A stretch of 64,000 bases of DNA, taken from the NCBI GenBank assembly GCA_022885665.1, contig JAGQDJ010000118.1, positions 106,154-170,153 on the forward strand. Reading direction: 5' to 3'. The notes under the pieces are model-generated. The model did not search any database. It was not told the origin of the DNA and saw only the letters and a program-made list of their open reading frames with translations. This document shows positions 21,577 to 33,800 of the stretch, in pieces (the first letter of the stretch is position 1; each line of letters opens with the position of its first letter). Made by a program: the position numbers and the translations under genes. The DNA is from Triops longicaudatus. Its lineage: Eukaryota; Arthropoda; Branchiopoda; Notostraca; Triopsidae.

Positions 21577-22339
21577 TGGGAGCCCGGGGCTATGACTTTC
21601 ACTTTCATCGCCGTCTTATGTCAGAAAAAGAAATGGTCACTGAGTATTCTCCATATGAAATAAATAATAAAAAATGACGACAAATCTCGAGACAGAAATA
21701 AACTAAACGCCATCGGGGTCATCGTTGCATCCAAATTTGCTTTTTTTGCGCATTATAACTTTTAAAACGGCAACTCTTTGAGCCGACTGGTGCAATACTG
21801 TATTTCGAAAGCCTATTCTCGTCCAAGTAACTGAATACAAGGCAAGTGTACAAACAGCTGATGATGGCATTGAATCGAGCTTGGGATGAAATTCCTTCAC
21901 CAGGAAACTCCGCTCTCGAGTGCAATTTCGGACAAGTTTGCTCGCGTATTACTGGTTGAAGCAATTACAAAGGACAAGAGAAACTACTAATTGAATTCCT
22001 CCCTGTTATCGCGACACTATAGTGCTAGGATTGTTTACAACGTTAAGTAAAGTATCGCAGATCGATAACAAAGGGAACACATAAGGGAAATAAATAATAA
22101 GTCTATTTTAATAATCATATGAAATGGCAAGTCTATTTTAATATAAAACGGATTAAAAGCACTACTGAAATGTGAACTTATTTACGTAAATAATTTGAAA
22201 TTAACGTAAGTTTTTTTTATTACATTATGTAAGTCATTTTAAAAATCAGTCAGCTGTCTGGGATCTCACTAAACTTAAAAATCAATCAAATTCAATGGTT
22301 AAGGTCAATATTAATAAATAAAACATCAGTTAGGTACAG

Positions 22340-22450
22340 GGAACCCGCAAGCCGGCTTTGCTTTTGAGTCTCCTCGGCTTTGAAGCTGGCCTCAGGCGAT
22401 GAAAAGCCAGAAAGCCAAAAGCCCGAAGCTGGCTTTGAAGCCGGCTGTAT
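22340..22450. repeat. Degenerate AGCC/GGCT word array, block 1
   Basis: Words gcaagccggctttg, cctcggctttgaagctgg, aagccagaaagccaaaagcc and ggctttgaagccggct alternate orientation, giving self-complementary structure. Confidence 0.6.
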
Positions 22451-22864
22451 GTCGTTCCACTGGGGACTTTTCACCTCCTCTTCGCTACTTTTATGAACAA
22501 ACATGCGCGTTTAAAAGTAAAGCCAGCAATAATCAGGCAACAGAAACTTATTTGGGTCTGGGAATTAATAGCAACTTGCTAAAGTAAAATCGGTTGTGTT
22601 GTAGAATGGATTAACACCAACGCATATAACCCTGTATTGGCACACAAGCAGCACTCGAAAGCTTAATTAAAATAATAAACACTAAACAATTAGCACTGAC
22701 CGCTATTAACCAAGCTATTCTAGCACTGAGTAACTGTTGAAAAAGGAAACAGTTCTCCTCCTTTGTTAAACTTTATTCCTTTCTATAACGCTTTACTGCC
22801 GTTGTAAACAAAGCAGTAGAGACCATATCATGCGCGCACCCGCCAATCATGGAGTTTCACGTGA

Positions 22865-23015
22865 TTCCCTAACCTAAACGAAAGCCGAAGCCAAAACCAA
22901 AAGTCTGGCTTCGAAAGCCAAAAGCTGAGGAAGCCAAAGCCAGAGCCTGAGCCAAAGCCAGATTTTCTAGGCTTTCGGCTGTGAAGCCAGACTTTCGAGC
23001 TTTGGCTTCGGCTTA
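22865..23015. repeat. Degenerate AGCCAAA word array, block 2
   Basis: Contains cgaaagccgaagccaaaacc, tggcttcgaaagccaaaagc, gagccaaagccag and tttcgagctttggcttcggc. Same vocabulary as 22340-22450; the two halves are complementary and can fold on each other. Overlapping minus-strand ORFs here are Gly/Ser/Phe artefacts of the repeat. Confidence 0.65.
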
Positions 23016-23901
23016 GATTAAGCAATCCACTTTGTGAAGGAATCACGTGACATTCCGTGATTTTGACTTTCCAGGATCCCTAGTTTGATATACAGTGAAG
23101 GTGAGTAGAGTACTGTAAACAAAATCTTATGGAGATAAGGCAAGCGTATTTAAAAGAAGGTTAGGCAGTCTCGTGGAGGGAATCGCAAGTGGCGTTGCGT
23201 CTTGACGTCATTAGGGTGCGCGCATTTTCGAACGGACTGTACAAGTAAGAACAGCCATCACCTGTTATGCGCTCCTCCTTGACAGAGAATGTGTATGACT
23301 CTTGTATTTCTTGTTAAATACACTTTTGCTTTATGCGTAAGCTTTGCAGGCTTTACTTACTGTTCACTTCATTCAATAACATTTCCTTTCGATTTTCTTC
23401 AATTATATTAGTTTACAGATCCCTGCAGCCGATCTAAAAAATAACGAATATTAGCTCAGTGGAAACACATTTCCACTCAGAATCATGATATGTGAGGCGT
23501 GTCGTCTATCTTTCTTTCTATTGTTTGCTCTCACGTATTTATTTCCTACGTTTTTCTCACTTTTAACGCTTCGATCGTTTCTGACCAACCGAGCTTTCGC
23601 TACACGAAATCTTATTGTTAGTACACAGAAAATGCATAACGAAGACTGCGAGTTTATAAAATGTATTGAATTTTGAGAAACAGACAAACTGATTTTTGCG
23701 TGACAAACTCAAATTTTAGGTCAGAATAAAACATTTACGTTGATACCTTTTGTGGCCATTCATGCTAGCGATCAAGACGACCTAACGTTCTTTTAAATAA
23801 CCTTCGGGATAAGGTACTTTTATGGCATGTTCATACCTTGGCACTGCCAAATTCATTAAGGTCCTGAACTTCAAAATGACACGAACAAACTCTCCTAAAC
23901 C

Positions 23902-24035
23902 TAACGCCACGGCAGTTGCGCGAGCGCGTCCCACTCCAAGCTCTGTCCAACGCTTTTGACCCGCAGCCTCAAGGTTCGTATGTTTCCTGTTGTTAGCATA
24001 GGACAGGTTTGTTTGGGTCGTTATATTGAGAAGTA
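23902..24035 (+). repeat. Dispersed repeat C, copy 1
   Basis: The block ccacggcagttgcgcgagcg, continuing cactccaag.tct, aacgctttt.accc.cagcc and gg.caggtttgttt, recurs at 33669-33800 in the same orientation, at roughly 75-80 percent identity by eye. Confidence 0.7.
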
Positions 24036-26594
24036 CTGTGCATGCACCATAGCAGGTCTGCAACTTTCAGGTATCAAGTTCTTATGTAAAGCTTTTATTA
24101 CGTCAACTGCAGACTGAACTGCTGTTAAATCAATTGAAATTAATGAAGAAATCTTGGTTCAGCTCACGTCAAATTCGACTAAGTTGTAGGCAATTTAATA
24201 AACTTACTGGAAGTTTGGCCGACTGTCCTGCACTTTATAAGCGTGATTTCTACCGAATTGCGTAAGAGTGGATAGGAGTGCTTCCAACCTAAATCCCTGA
24301 GCTGCTTGTATTTGCCACGGGGTCTCTAATGTCAAGCACGACGAAAACACACATGTACAATTTTTTTCTTTTCTTCTTGTTTTTCGTGAATATATAACAT
24401 GACCAAAGAGCTACCTACATAATCCTATATTATCCGTATTGGTAACGTGTACATCGCAAATCTTTGGAAGCATTGTAGCTATACTTAAAGCTTATTCAAA
24501 CTTTCTACTCGGCAGCTCAATATTTAAGCAAGAAAAAATGTACGGTACAAGGAATCTCCCTTGAGGTACAGTGTTGCATAATGCACCGTGTTTTCATGCC
24601 AGAAAAGGAGTCCTCCCAAGAAAGAAAAAAAATGAATTGATTCATCGCTAGCATGAGAGGGTAAGTGTGCAAAGCTGAGACGGCTTTATGATCTCGAGCC
24701 ACCCAAGAAGTGTCAGGAATTTTTCTTTCACCGTAGTGTACAATATGATAGGTCTCCAGAGACGTAACTCCGGCAGACTTTACATACCAGTAAGTATGTG
24801 ACAGTCTAATTGGAGACTCAACAAGGGATACAAAAATCGAAATAGATCCTTCTTCTTTTACTGTGATACCGCTTCTGAATTTAGTGAAAATCTTCTTGTA
24901 GACACGCTTTTATTGTTCTGTGAGGGAATTTAGCATTCAATCGCATCAGACAGACGGGAGGATTCAACGAAAGTGTACGTCAACTGAAATAAAATACGAA
25001 TGATTCTCAAAATGTCAAAGAACTATTATTGGTATAATTGGTAAAGAACTTATTATAAATTAAAAATAACCAAAGTCAAAATTCACAAACGCGAATAGAA
25101 TTTGTCTAGCTCAGGCTTCTGTCTATTGCGGAATTGCGTTTTCCGAAAGTTGGTGCGGTAAACCGGTTATCTAGAGGACAAATCGACCCAAATATCAAAG
25201 CCGGTTGCTGTCTACTTCGAAAAAGCAAAGCACATATGGATCGAGATGTTGGTGGGTGGAGCTGAGGTTGGTGATGGGATGGGAAGTGCAGGGGGAGCAA
25301 AACTGAAATAAGGCTGCTTTAACTCTTTTTGTGTGTATCTTACGTGACACACGTCCCCGGAGTCGTGCATACATTCAAAAGCTTTTCTGCTCCAGCTGCT
25401 CAACAAAGCATTCTAACCGACTCGAATTCCAAGGTATTCCCAAGCAAGCCTTCAAGAAACACTGGTTGTAGACAAACATGAAAAGAAAAAAAAAAAGATA
25501 AAAATCTTGCAAGGATTTGGCTGAAGATTATTGCTGCCGAAGACAATCTCGCATTCTGTACGCATAATGTCATCTATAATAGCGTTTTATTCGTTTTCTT
25601 TTCCGGCTTCACAGCGGATGCGTAAAGTTAAGTTACGATGTATCACGAGGGATTTGGAGAAGAGGTAGTTTTCTGACGCTAGGGGGCGTTAAAAGACAAG
25701 GAGAGCTTCTCTTTGCTGACGGATTACTGCCGTGGCGTTTTCTATAAATCCTTTTTGGTGGGGGTGTTTATCAACTTACATTGTAGCTTTTCTGTCTCTT
25801 TCGAACGTTAAACTGTATCTCCCCAAAGCTTTAGGGAGCTTACTGTGATCACTAACCCAAAGAAACTGTCTATAGGGCTTTGTTTCTGTGCTGTTCTTAC
25901 CATTTCTGGCGGGATCTATATTATATTTCTTTGACAGTGATAGGGGAGGAAGTTGTTATGGCGGAAAACGAACAAAAAGCTTTGATCAAATGGGGAAGAT
26001 AAAGTGGACAAAAGCTTTGCAGCCTATCAAGACAGACGTTATTTCGATAAATAACAAGGTTTTGGGGGAAAGCGGGCCAATTTGACCTGGGCTTGGTACA
26101 GAGATCGAGAGATGGTACTAAAGTTATAGTGTATTGGCATTGGTTTTGGCGTTACGGTAACACAAGTGGATTACTGTGATAGTGAGACAAAATTCCAGAA
26201 ATTCATGGAATCTATAAAATGTTTGTACAAGCTCTAACACTTGTACTGTCTCGGATGGAGAATAATCGAGCAGATTTTGATTGCAGATACACGAGTGGTC
26301 CGTACATACATGAAGATAATATGCAAAATCTAACTGGAAGGTGTAAGTCACGCTTTATAAAGATATTAACGAAATAAATTAAGCATTATTTGAAATATTT
26401 TGAAACCTGAAAATGTCTAATTTTTGAGCCCAATAATTGCCTAATTTCTTAATGTCGTACTTTGTACTCTTTCTCCAAGAACAAGCAATCTAATATATCT
26501 TGATATTTTTTTTAAATAGAAACCAATGTTGATATCTCGATAATTTGTGTTTGGCACATGAATGTTTTCTTTCAATTTTCTGATCGAGCATTAA
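24036..26594. other. Intergenic, nothing assignable
   Basis: AT-rich, with several short frames on both strands lacking similarity, splice context or repeats I could match elsewhere in the window. Confidence 0.55.
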
Positions 26595-26760
26595 CTGTAG
26601 GACCGTGCCCAGGATTTTGGTCCGGGAAGGGGGGGGGGGGGGCGTATGCGGTTTTATGGACACTTTGGTGGTAGCCTATGCTTACTATTATAAAGTTAAC
26701 ATTTTCGAGGGGGGGGGAGAGGTTAAGTCCCTATGCCCCCCTGGTTACGGGAGTGCTGTA
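26595..26760. mobile_element. Miniature element with G-rich subterminal tracts
   Basis: A 156-bp body starts ggaccgtgcccaggattttg and ends ccccctggttacgggagtg, imperfect inverted ends of a CCGTAACCAGG type. It carries a 14-base G-run (26629-26642) and is flanked by ctgta on both sides. The same end (aaatcctggttacgggcctg) occurs at 35441. Confidence 0.5.
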
Positions 26761-27754
26761 TTGTATTTCTTATTTGCCAAAATAACTTATCTAATTTTTG
26801 TGTTACTAGTTAAGTAGTTCAGCATAAAGTATTTACTTTATACCTATAAAAGCATAAAAGTTCAACAATTTCCAAAGAATCCATTTAGATTTCTCTTGAC
26901 TTCACTCCGAAAAATTTCGTTGTAAAAACCATCTATCAAATCATATACAACGTCATTTTCGAGGGATTTCAACACAAGTTTCGCATATAATTTGTGTACA
27001 GTAAGAAAATGAACAAATAGCCTAAATTAGATTGCTTAAGTTCACTAATTAGGATGGAAGTCGCTTAGAGCAGGCATGGTGGGTGCAACAAGGAAACACG
27101 AGCCTCACGTTTCGATGATCGATATGCAAGAAAGCACATGAAGTACCATCAATCTGGGTAATTCTGAACACGTGGGGCCCGTTAGATATAACACTAACGT
27201 TTTACAGGAAACCGTAGGCCATCTACAGCTCCTCAACTACGCAAAGCAACAAATAAATGATCGCCAGATTCAGCGATGAGTAGACTTACTTTAGATACCC
27301 AAACCAACTTTGTGTTTTAACACAATTCCGGGCAATAAGAACTTGAATGTACGAGACTTTGTTCGCACAATTTTAGCTTCTTACAGATTTTAACTACCGA
27401 CAAAGGCAACTAGGACAGTTAGGGACTCCATTTTGTCCACAAAAGAATTTCATCGGCTAGTCTTCCTGCTAAGTTACTTGTTTGAGTAGCACTAAAGGTA
27501 CATTTTTGTGACACAATGAATATTTGGAAATTGGAAATCCTTGGAAGGCTAGTTCGAGTGGCGTGATCTTGTGGAATACAAAAGTTTCCCCATATGACTG
27601 TCTTTTAATGCGTTACCACATAGCAGTAATGTGTTCACTATGGCTGAAGGAAGTGTGTGTGTAAATGGTTAAAAGGACCTCAGTTTCTGTACGATATGGG
27701 CAAAAACATTATAGATTAATTAGTTATAGCTGATGCTTTCCCTGTACAATGATT

Positions 27755-27990
27755 CCCCATTTACGCGGTCGGAAATATGGTGAATTTTTGTAAAAAGTTA
27801 CACGAAACACGGCACTGTAGCTCAAAATTACAGACTCTGGCTTTCTTTCAAAAATAAATTTAAGCTCTTTTGCTATAAAATGCGACATTTAAAAGCAATA
27901 AATCAGATTCTATGGAGTTGAGGACTGACACAGCGAGTCATGTCGAATAGGCAGCATAGAACTTCTGTGATTTGCAATAAGGCTTGTACG
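27755..27990 (+). repeat. Dispersed repeat B, copy 1
   Basis: Shares a start of the form ccccatttacgcggtc and an end gagtcatgtcgaataggcag with 63583-63832. The 27.98-kb end continues directly into repeat A. Confidence 0.55.
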
Positions 27991-28865
27991 TTAAGTCCAA
28001 CAAAAAGCATTTCAGCGAAGTCTAACTCCCACCACCTCGTTACACGCAAGTGCAGCTTCAAGTCCTACTCGTTCTTTTGACGCAAAACAATTATTTTCCA
28101 AATCCAAATCTTTGCATTAAATTTTTCTACAAGTTCAAATCAAAGTCCAACTTCTAGCAAAGGAATTGAATAGTCCGTTAAACACGTTTTCTAGAAAAAT
28201 TAGCAACTATTTACAATAATTTCAAATTTTTTGAAGAACTCTGAATGTACGCCCTCGTTCATCACTGAATAAACTTTACATAGTATCCCAAAAGCAAGAG
28301 ATTCTCGAAACATCTACAGTGATTCTTCAAACGAATAACCCTTTGAAACGATGAGATATTAATAATTTTAAACGCAGGAATTAATTCTTGGCCAGACTTC
28401 GCTGATGCAGACTGATGGATTGGAAATGAATCAGAGTTTATATGGGACTCATTGGGTTATTCCTTTCCACGAGCTACATTCTTGGAAGCTTAAATTGAAT
28501 TCCATTCACAGTAGGTTACATTCTATTTTCTTTCGTTGACCCCAATTAGCACATTTCAACTTTTGCCTCTTTCTAAAATGAGAGGACTATGCATTGGCTG
28601 CGTCGTAAGGTTTCTGGTGAAAATGTGAATTTGATTCCCATTTAAATTTTTAGAGAAATCTTTCTTTCACATACAAAACCACTAGCGTTACAATCCAACT
28701 CCCTTCCGAGTTCGTATAAATCAGTTAATACAAATTCAAGAGTAATTTCAACTCGCTTGTAAAAACAGAGTTGTCGAAGTTGACCAATTCCACAATGAAA
28801 CAATAAATGGACTTAATCCGGAATTAAGTGCGAATCAACTCCAATTTCGTACAAGCCTGTTTGCA
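27980..28865 (+). repeat. Dispersed repeat A, copy 1 (about 890 bp)
   Basis: Collinear over its whole length with 56948-57838. Anchors are acaagttcaaatcaaagtcc, tagcaaaggaatt, ccctcgttcatcactgaata, ggccagacttcgct, ttagcacatttcaacttttg, aatccaactcccttcc and aagtacaaatcaactcc-like words. Identity by eye is about 75 percent. No long open frame; the start is rich in tccaagtcc / gttcaa words. Confidence 0.85.
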
Positions 28866-30162
28866 ACATAATAATCGAAGCCTTTACAGGCTTCCATTAA
28901 CGATAGCAATTACTTTTGATACTTGATAACTCAGATTTCCTACCATCAGTCATGTACCATCAATGTCGTTATTGTTTAATAAATTTGCTCAGATATCATC
29001 GATAACCATTTATAAATGCGTAAAATTAAAACTAGATTTTACAACTCAATAAGAATGAACTTTCTGAGAGCACGGAATGCATCCTTGTCTTACACATGTT
29101 AAACGTAGCTCAGTTTACGCGTTTCCATTTATGCGGTGTTTTCGCGGAACCGATCTACCTCATAAATTGGGGGATCATTGCATATTTGTATACGCGTTTT
29201 GTCTGGGACTGTGGACCTTGCATACTACAGCTGATTGTTCGTGACAACCGTTGTAAGTTACAGTGGGATTTTACCGTAGTGAACATATACTTGTGTTTGA
29301 CATAAACAACAACGAAATATAAGCGTACAATCGTCCCGCGCTGTTGGATGGCTACAAAGTGTAGCAACACTATTGTGAGAACACTAGTACTTAAAGACAA
29401 CGAATTATGGATCAACGTTCCTAGAATGTTCCAATTCTTACATTTAGAGAGTAAGTGTGAGCAAAACTGAATAGTAACAATATACGAGCTCTAACATGTA
29501 AGTAAATGGGCACTAGTTATTACCATGAGAGTTGCAAATAACAATAGTAACAACGTAATTATCAATTACGAACCCGGGAAGTCTCAATAAAATTGAAAAC
29601 AAAAATCTAACTTTCCACTAATTGAAAGAAATTTTGTTACAGTTCAAACTAAAAAGCAAAGTTGTAATTAATCTAAGCTCCGCGTTTCTGTTTTGCAAAG
29701 GAAACTGAATAGATTTAACAGTGAATAGAGTGATGAGTATGTGGCATATCATTCAGCGAAAGCCTACGTTGTTAACCCGATACAACTGGAGTTTAGTATA
29801 AGTACCTTCGTAGCACAAGTACACAAAGAAGACGTATAGAGAGAGCTGCCGTAAAACGGGGTAATCTCAACCATATAGTTACACTGAAAATTTTAAAGAA
29901 CACATTTCAACACAACGAAACAAACTATGTGTAAATTAAGCAAAAGAATGGAAGATATTTTCAGATAAAAAGTTCTGTTAATCATATAAGCCTTAAGATT
30001 TTTTTTTGCGCTGTTAGGTTTCTAATACCACTAGTACAGCTCTATTCATTCCAAAAAAGAAGACTATGAAGAGCTTAATAAACTTGTTGTAGGGCTGAAA
30101 AAAAATAATGCCTTCTAAATTCCAATGTCGGTCTTCAACGAAGAAAAGAACTGAGGGACGAA
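28866..30162. other. Intergenic, nothing beyond the 29.1-kb short repeat
   Basis: No coding similarity. The two overlapping 69- and 86-codon frames near 29.1-29.4 kb sit in repeat-derived sequence. Confidence 0.5.
29089..29150 (+). repeat. Short repeat shared with 38468-38516 (inverted)
   Basis: The order cttacacatgtt-aacgtagctcag ... gttttcgcggaacc matches the reverse complement of ggttccgcgaaaactgagcc ... acatgtgtgag at 38.47 kb. The 29-kb copy has an extra tttacgcg-type insertion. Confidence 0.5.
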
Positions 30163-30240
30163 AAAAATACACTTGATAACATTACAATACTCACGTGCGG
30201 ACCACGCACAGAAGTAAATAAACAATATCCTAGATTAGAA
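30163..30240 (+). repeat. Dispersed repeat E, copy 2
   Basis: Direct copy of the 12658-12735 repeat. It ends within two bases of the CCCAAGTAGCACA terminus of repeat family F. Confidence 0.6.
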
Positions 30241-30241
30241 C

Positions 30242-30590
30242 CCAAGTAGCACATGTATGTCGTTTAAATGTTTTATAGCAGTTAGACTACAAACGTAAGA
30301 CGTCAGTGAATTGCGTATAATATAGGTCTATTAAAGTTTCAAAAGTCACATAGTGGGACACGTTCATTTTCTTCCATCTGAAACACATCTTCTCACAACT
30401 CCTAATGGACATCTTATTCAATGTTTATGCCTGAATAAAAAACGATAATTTCTCTGATGAGAAGACGTATAATATACCTGTGTTAAACGAATAATAGTTA
30501 CTACTTGTGTATATTGATTAATGCCGAGAACATTGTACAAAAAACAAGAATTGTCCATTTTAGGTTAAATTTAATTCATTACTGCACCAT
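30242..30590 (+). repeat. Dispersed repeat F, copy 2
   Basis: Starts cccaagtagcacatgtatgt and is collinear with the inverted copy at 21232-21576 for the whole length. It lies directly downstream of a repeat E copy. The terminal word also occurs at 32613 and, inverted, at 33361-33373. Confidence 0.75.
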
Positions 30591-30879
30591 CACAATTACA
30601 TGTAAAATAACTGGCAAATCACACGTTACTGCGGATTTCGCACTCGACTATCGGAGCCTTTGCTAAAATGAACGGCTGCCGCTGTAGGTATGCTTCTTTT
30701 ACAGGATGCCTGAAACTCCTCACTAGTACCTAAAAATAAAAAGGACATGTCACACAAGAGTTAATTTCATGCATTTTTACTCAAATTTTGCCGAAATTAA
30801 CAAGAAAAAGGAAAAAAATCAGGCTTTTATTTTAGAATAACCCCGTTTAGTGTAACCCCTTTCCCCAAGTGTACTAAGT

Positions 30880-31006
30880 ACACTCCTTTTTTGGTTCATA
30901 TGTTTGTTATTTAAGTTATTTTTGATCGTCCCTTGACTGTATGTAACAGTTTTACCGCAATAGGCGAAAGCCTACGCGGTCAGTCAATAAAAAAAAAAAA
31001 ATAAAA
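30880..31006 (+). repeat. Retroelement-like 3' tail
   Basis: The hairpin-forming word aataggcgaaagcctacg, then gtcagtcaataaa and a poly(A) tract, looks like the 3' end of a short or truncated non-LTR insertion. The same arrangement recurs at 46676-46728, and a decayed form at 47615-47660. Confidence 0.45.
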
Positions 31007-32789
31007 ACCGTTTAGTGGGTGATTTTGCCAGACGTTTGAAAGACTTGGAAAAGTTTATTCTACAAAGTTAAGTGAAAAACCATAGAAAACTAGCATGAAA
31101 CTGGATGGTCTACTCAAGTATCAATGAGCACTAGAATGCATGGACAACACTGGTACTTCTTAGAAGATGTTTGGAATGTAAAAAATTTAGAACAGCCTTC
31201 AAAACGCTTTTGGACTGCTACTTTTGTGGCTCATTAAAATCAAGCTGCTCATAACTGTAGTCTGGCTGAAATGACGGGTGACCTTCTTCATCGACACGTA
31301 CCTAACAAGATAGGACTCGATGAAATAACGCACGAGAAAAGCAAGCAAGTTAAAGCACGACGTACGGCAGCTCATGAAGCTTACCGGACATTCGAAACTG
31401 TTTACATACGAAAAGTTAACCTGACAAACGGGCTTTAGAAGTTGACATTCGACGACACACTCATGTCCTAAGCCTTCATTATTGTGTACCGTACGCGCGT
31501 AAAAAGCCTTTAATTAATAAATAAGTATTCGTGCTTGTCATTAGAACTTCCACAAATGTCGCGCGCTTGATTTTATTGACAGGCTTAATCCCCGGCCCGT
31601 AAGCTGCAGTGAAATTCAAACGGCTAAACTTACCGAATGAATTACACGACAGGAACATTCCAAATGGTAGATACATATGAACAAATTAAAGAACGTAAGT
31701 AATTTTTGCTACGTATTTTTCAAAGTTTCCGCCGTTTTAATTAATAACCGTATTTTACATGCATAAAAATGCTTGTAATTGTATTGTATGATTTTTCTTT
31801 GCTGATTTTTTAACGTATGTTACCAGGGCATATAAACCCATGGGTGGGGGGGACGGTATGCATTTTTTTACACTTCGTAGTCTCCAATGCTCACCACCCA
31901 AAATGAACATTTTGGGGAGATCTCTTTCAATTTGGCAGCTCCGACCCAAGCCAATTTTAAATAGTAAAAAAGATTGTATAAACACGACTTAGAAATTTCA
32001 CGTCGAAGTGGACGAACACAAATCGCGCGTGTCAAGAACCTCCAATGGCTGTCAAATAATAGCTTATGAACCGAATTTCGAACATGAGATTCTCCTGTCA
32101 TGTTTCATCATATTGTTAAATCAGGAGCAACCATTCCGAAATCACCAGTGCAAAAACGACTGTCGACATGTTTCGTCGTGCCGGAGAGAATGGGTTAGGT
32201 TTGCTGGACTTTCTTGGAAAACCCCACGTCAACTAATCACGCTGTGCTTGCTTCTCTCTTTCCGTCCTACTTCATAATGCATTTTCCACCGAAAAGGTCA
32301 GCGTCTCCACTGGTTCAGTGATATACCGTCGCCCTAGGCTGATAGCTAGTACTAGTTGGCAAATTACGAACGGTGTCCGTTCTGCCCAGCATGCTCTAAC
32401 ATCCGGTCGTGTCATCGACGGGATGATAAGGGGATTTGTTTGGCCATGAGATGCAAGGAACTCATAGAGCTTACCGACTTGGCCAATAGCTTCGATGTTT
32501 AGAGCTCATTCCGTTAGCTAGGATTACTTTGAAACGTCTGAGTAACTTTTTGTACTTAGAATTATTATTGCCCTTCAGTTAATAAGCACAATACTTAGAA
32601 TTAGGTCTCATGCCAAGTAGCACACTGAAATCTATTATACATTCAAAATACGTCTTAAAATATACTTAAGAGTCTAAAAAAAAACATTTTAATTGTTAAA
32701 AATTCCCTTGTGGGCGTCTTTATTTATGCGTTTATTAGATTTACAATAACCACGTATACTAAATTTACCAAAGACACGAATCGAGTTTC

Positions 32790-32872
32790 CATGATCTGAA
32801 ACTTTAATCATGAATCATTATCCGTGATCTGATCCTTGGATCGAGATCCGTTTTTGGATCCAAACTTAACGT
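32790..32872. repeat. Degenerate GATCCGT word array, block 1
   Basis: Dense run of ATGATCTGA, CATGAATCATTATCCGTGAT and GATCCTTGGATCGAGATCCG words, many palindromic. Part of the 32613-33373 element. Confidence 0.6.
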
Positions 32873-33020
32873 TTGTCAATTCATTTGCGTTAGTAACTTC
32901 TCTAGTTAGTGAACTTTCTTTAATTAACTTAAGTTGATTAGCTTCTATTCGTTAACGTGAGTCAGTTATTTTGAGTTAGTCGTCCTCATTTAGAGTTGAG
33001 TAAGTTAACTTGAGTAAGTT
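32873..33020. repeat. Degenerate GTTAACTTGAGT word array
   Basis: Words such as gttagtaactt, ttaacttaagttga, gagttgagtaagttaactt and gagtaagtt recur about every 10-15 nt in both orientations without a fixed period. Confidence 0.55.
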
Positions 33021-33049
33021 TTATTACTAAATCGCAGTTTTAAGTATGC

Positions 33050-33170
33050 TGTCATGATCCGGAAGTTCCGATCACGGACGACGGATGATGATCGGAACTC
33101 ACCGTCCGGAATACGGATTATGATCCAAGCTTGTGGGAGGATCATAATTCGTAATCCGGATCAAATTTGT
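33050..33170. repeat. Degenerate GATCCGT word array, block 2
   Basis: Contains tcatgatccggaa, gatcacggacgacggatgat, ggattatgatcc and gtaatccggatc. Same vocabulary as 32790-32872 and 50480-50720. Confidence 0.6.
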
Positions 33171-33668
33171 CCATGACTGTTCAGTAAACATCATTTGAAG
33201 GTTTTCACACGAAATGTAAACCTCTTCAAGATTTTCTTTTTTAATGCGTACGTTTTCGGTATATTTAACGTCTATTTTAGGTTTACATTCCGCATGTTTT
33301 ACGTCTATAGACATACATTTCCCATGTCCAGACTTATAATATACGTCTTTTAGATGTGTCTGTGCTACTTGGGATTAGCCTTACTCATGGAACGAGTACC
33401 TCAGATACAGGAAAAAAAATGGTGTATTATTATGTCGTTTTCGTCACGTTTCGTGGTAACAGCAATTTAAAGGTGGTCTTTTTTTTATCGCTTTTCATTG
33501 TTGTGACAAAAGTATAATAGTTAAACAGTAGGATAACTGGGCTAACTCCCAACGTTTATTTTTTTTCCCTAGTTTATTGGTCCCTTTAGTACGTTTAGGT
33601 AAAAGAATAGAAAAGCAAAGGGTACAGTACTTTTTAATAAGAATGACCCAAACTAAATCCTCTGTATC

Positions 33669-33800
33669 CAACTCCACGGCAGTTGCGTGAGCGCGTTTTC
33701 ACTCCAAGATCTTTCGAACGCTTTTCACCCTCAGCCCTAAGTTTAAGTCACAGGTGGCGTGAGATTGGCATGGGGCAGGTTTGTTTGTGTGTTTGTTACT
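33669..33800 (+). repeat. Dispersed repeat C, copy 2
   Basis: Direct copy of 23902-24035, starting ccacggcagttgcgtgagcg. No open frame and no terminal repeats seen. Confidence 0.7.

Larger units (their letters stand above)
32613..33373. mobile_element. Element bounded by inverted CCAAGTAGCACA ends
   Basis: The left end ccaagtagcaca (32613-32624) is exactly inverted at tgtgctacttgg (33361-33372). Subterminal acgtctt / aagacgt words are also mirrored. The interior is non-coding and is filled with GATC-type and GTTAACTTGAG-type degenerate word arrays. No target duplication is obvious. The ends match those of repeat family F, so this may be a longer member or a composite. Confidence 0.55.

Noticed and set aside
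22828..23046. Gly/Phe/Ser-rich minus-strand protein
   Set aside because: Pure translation of the AGCCAAA word array.
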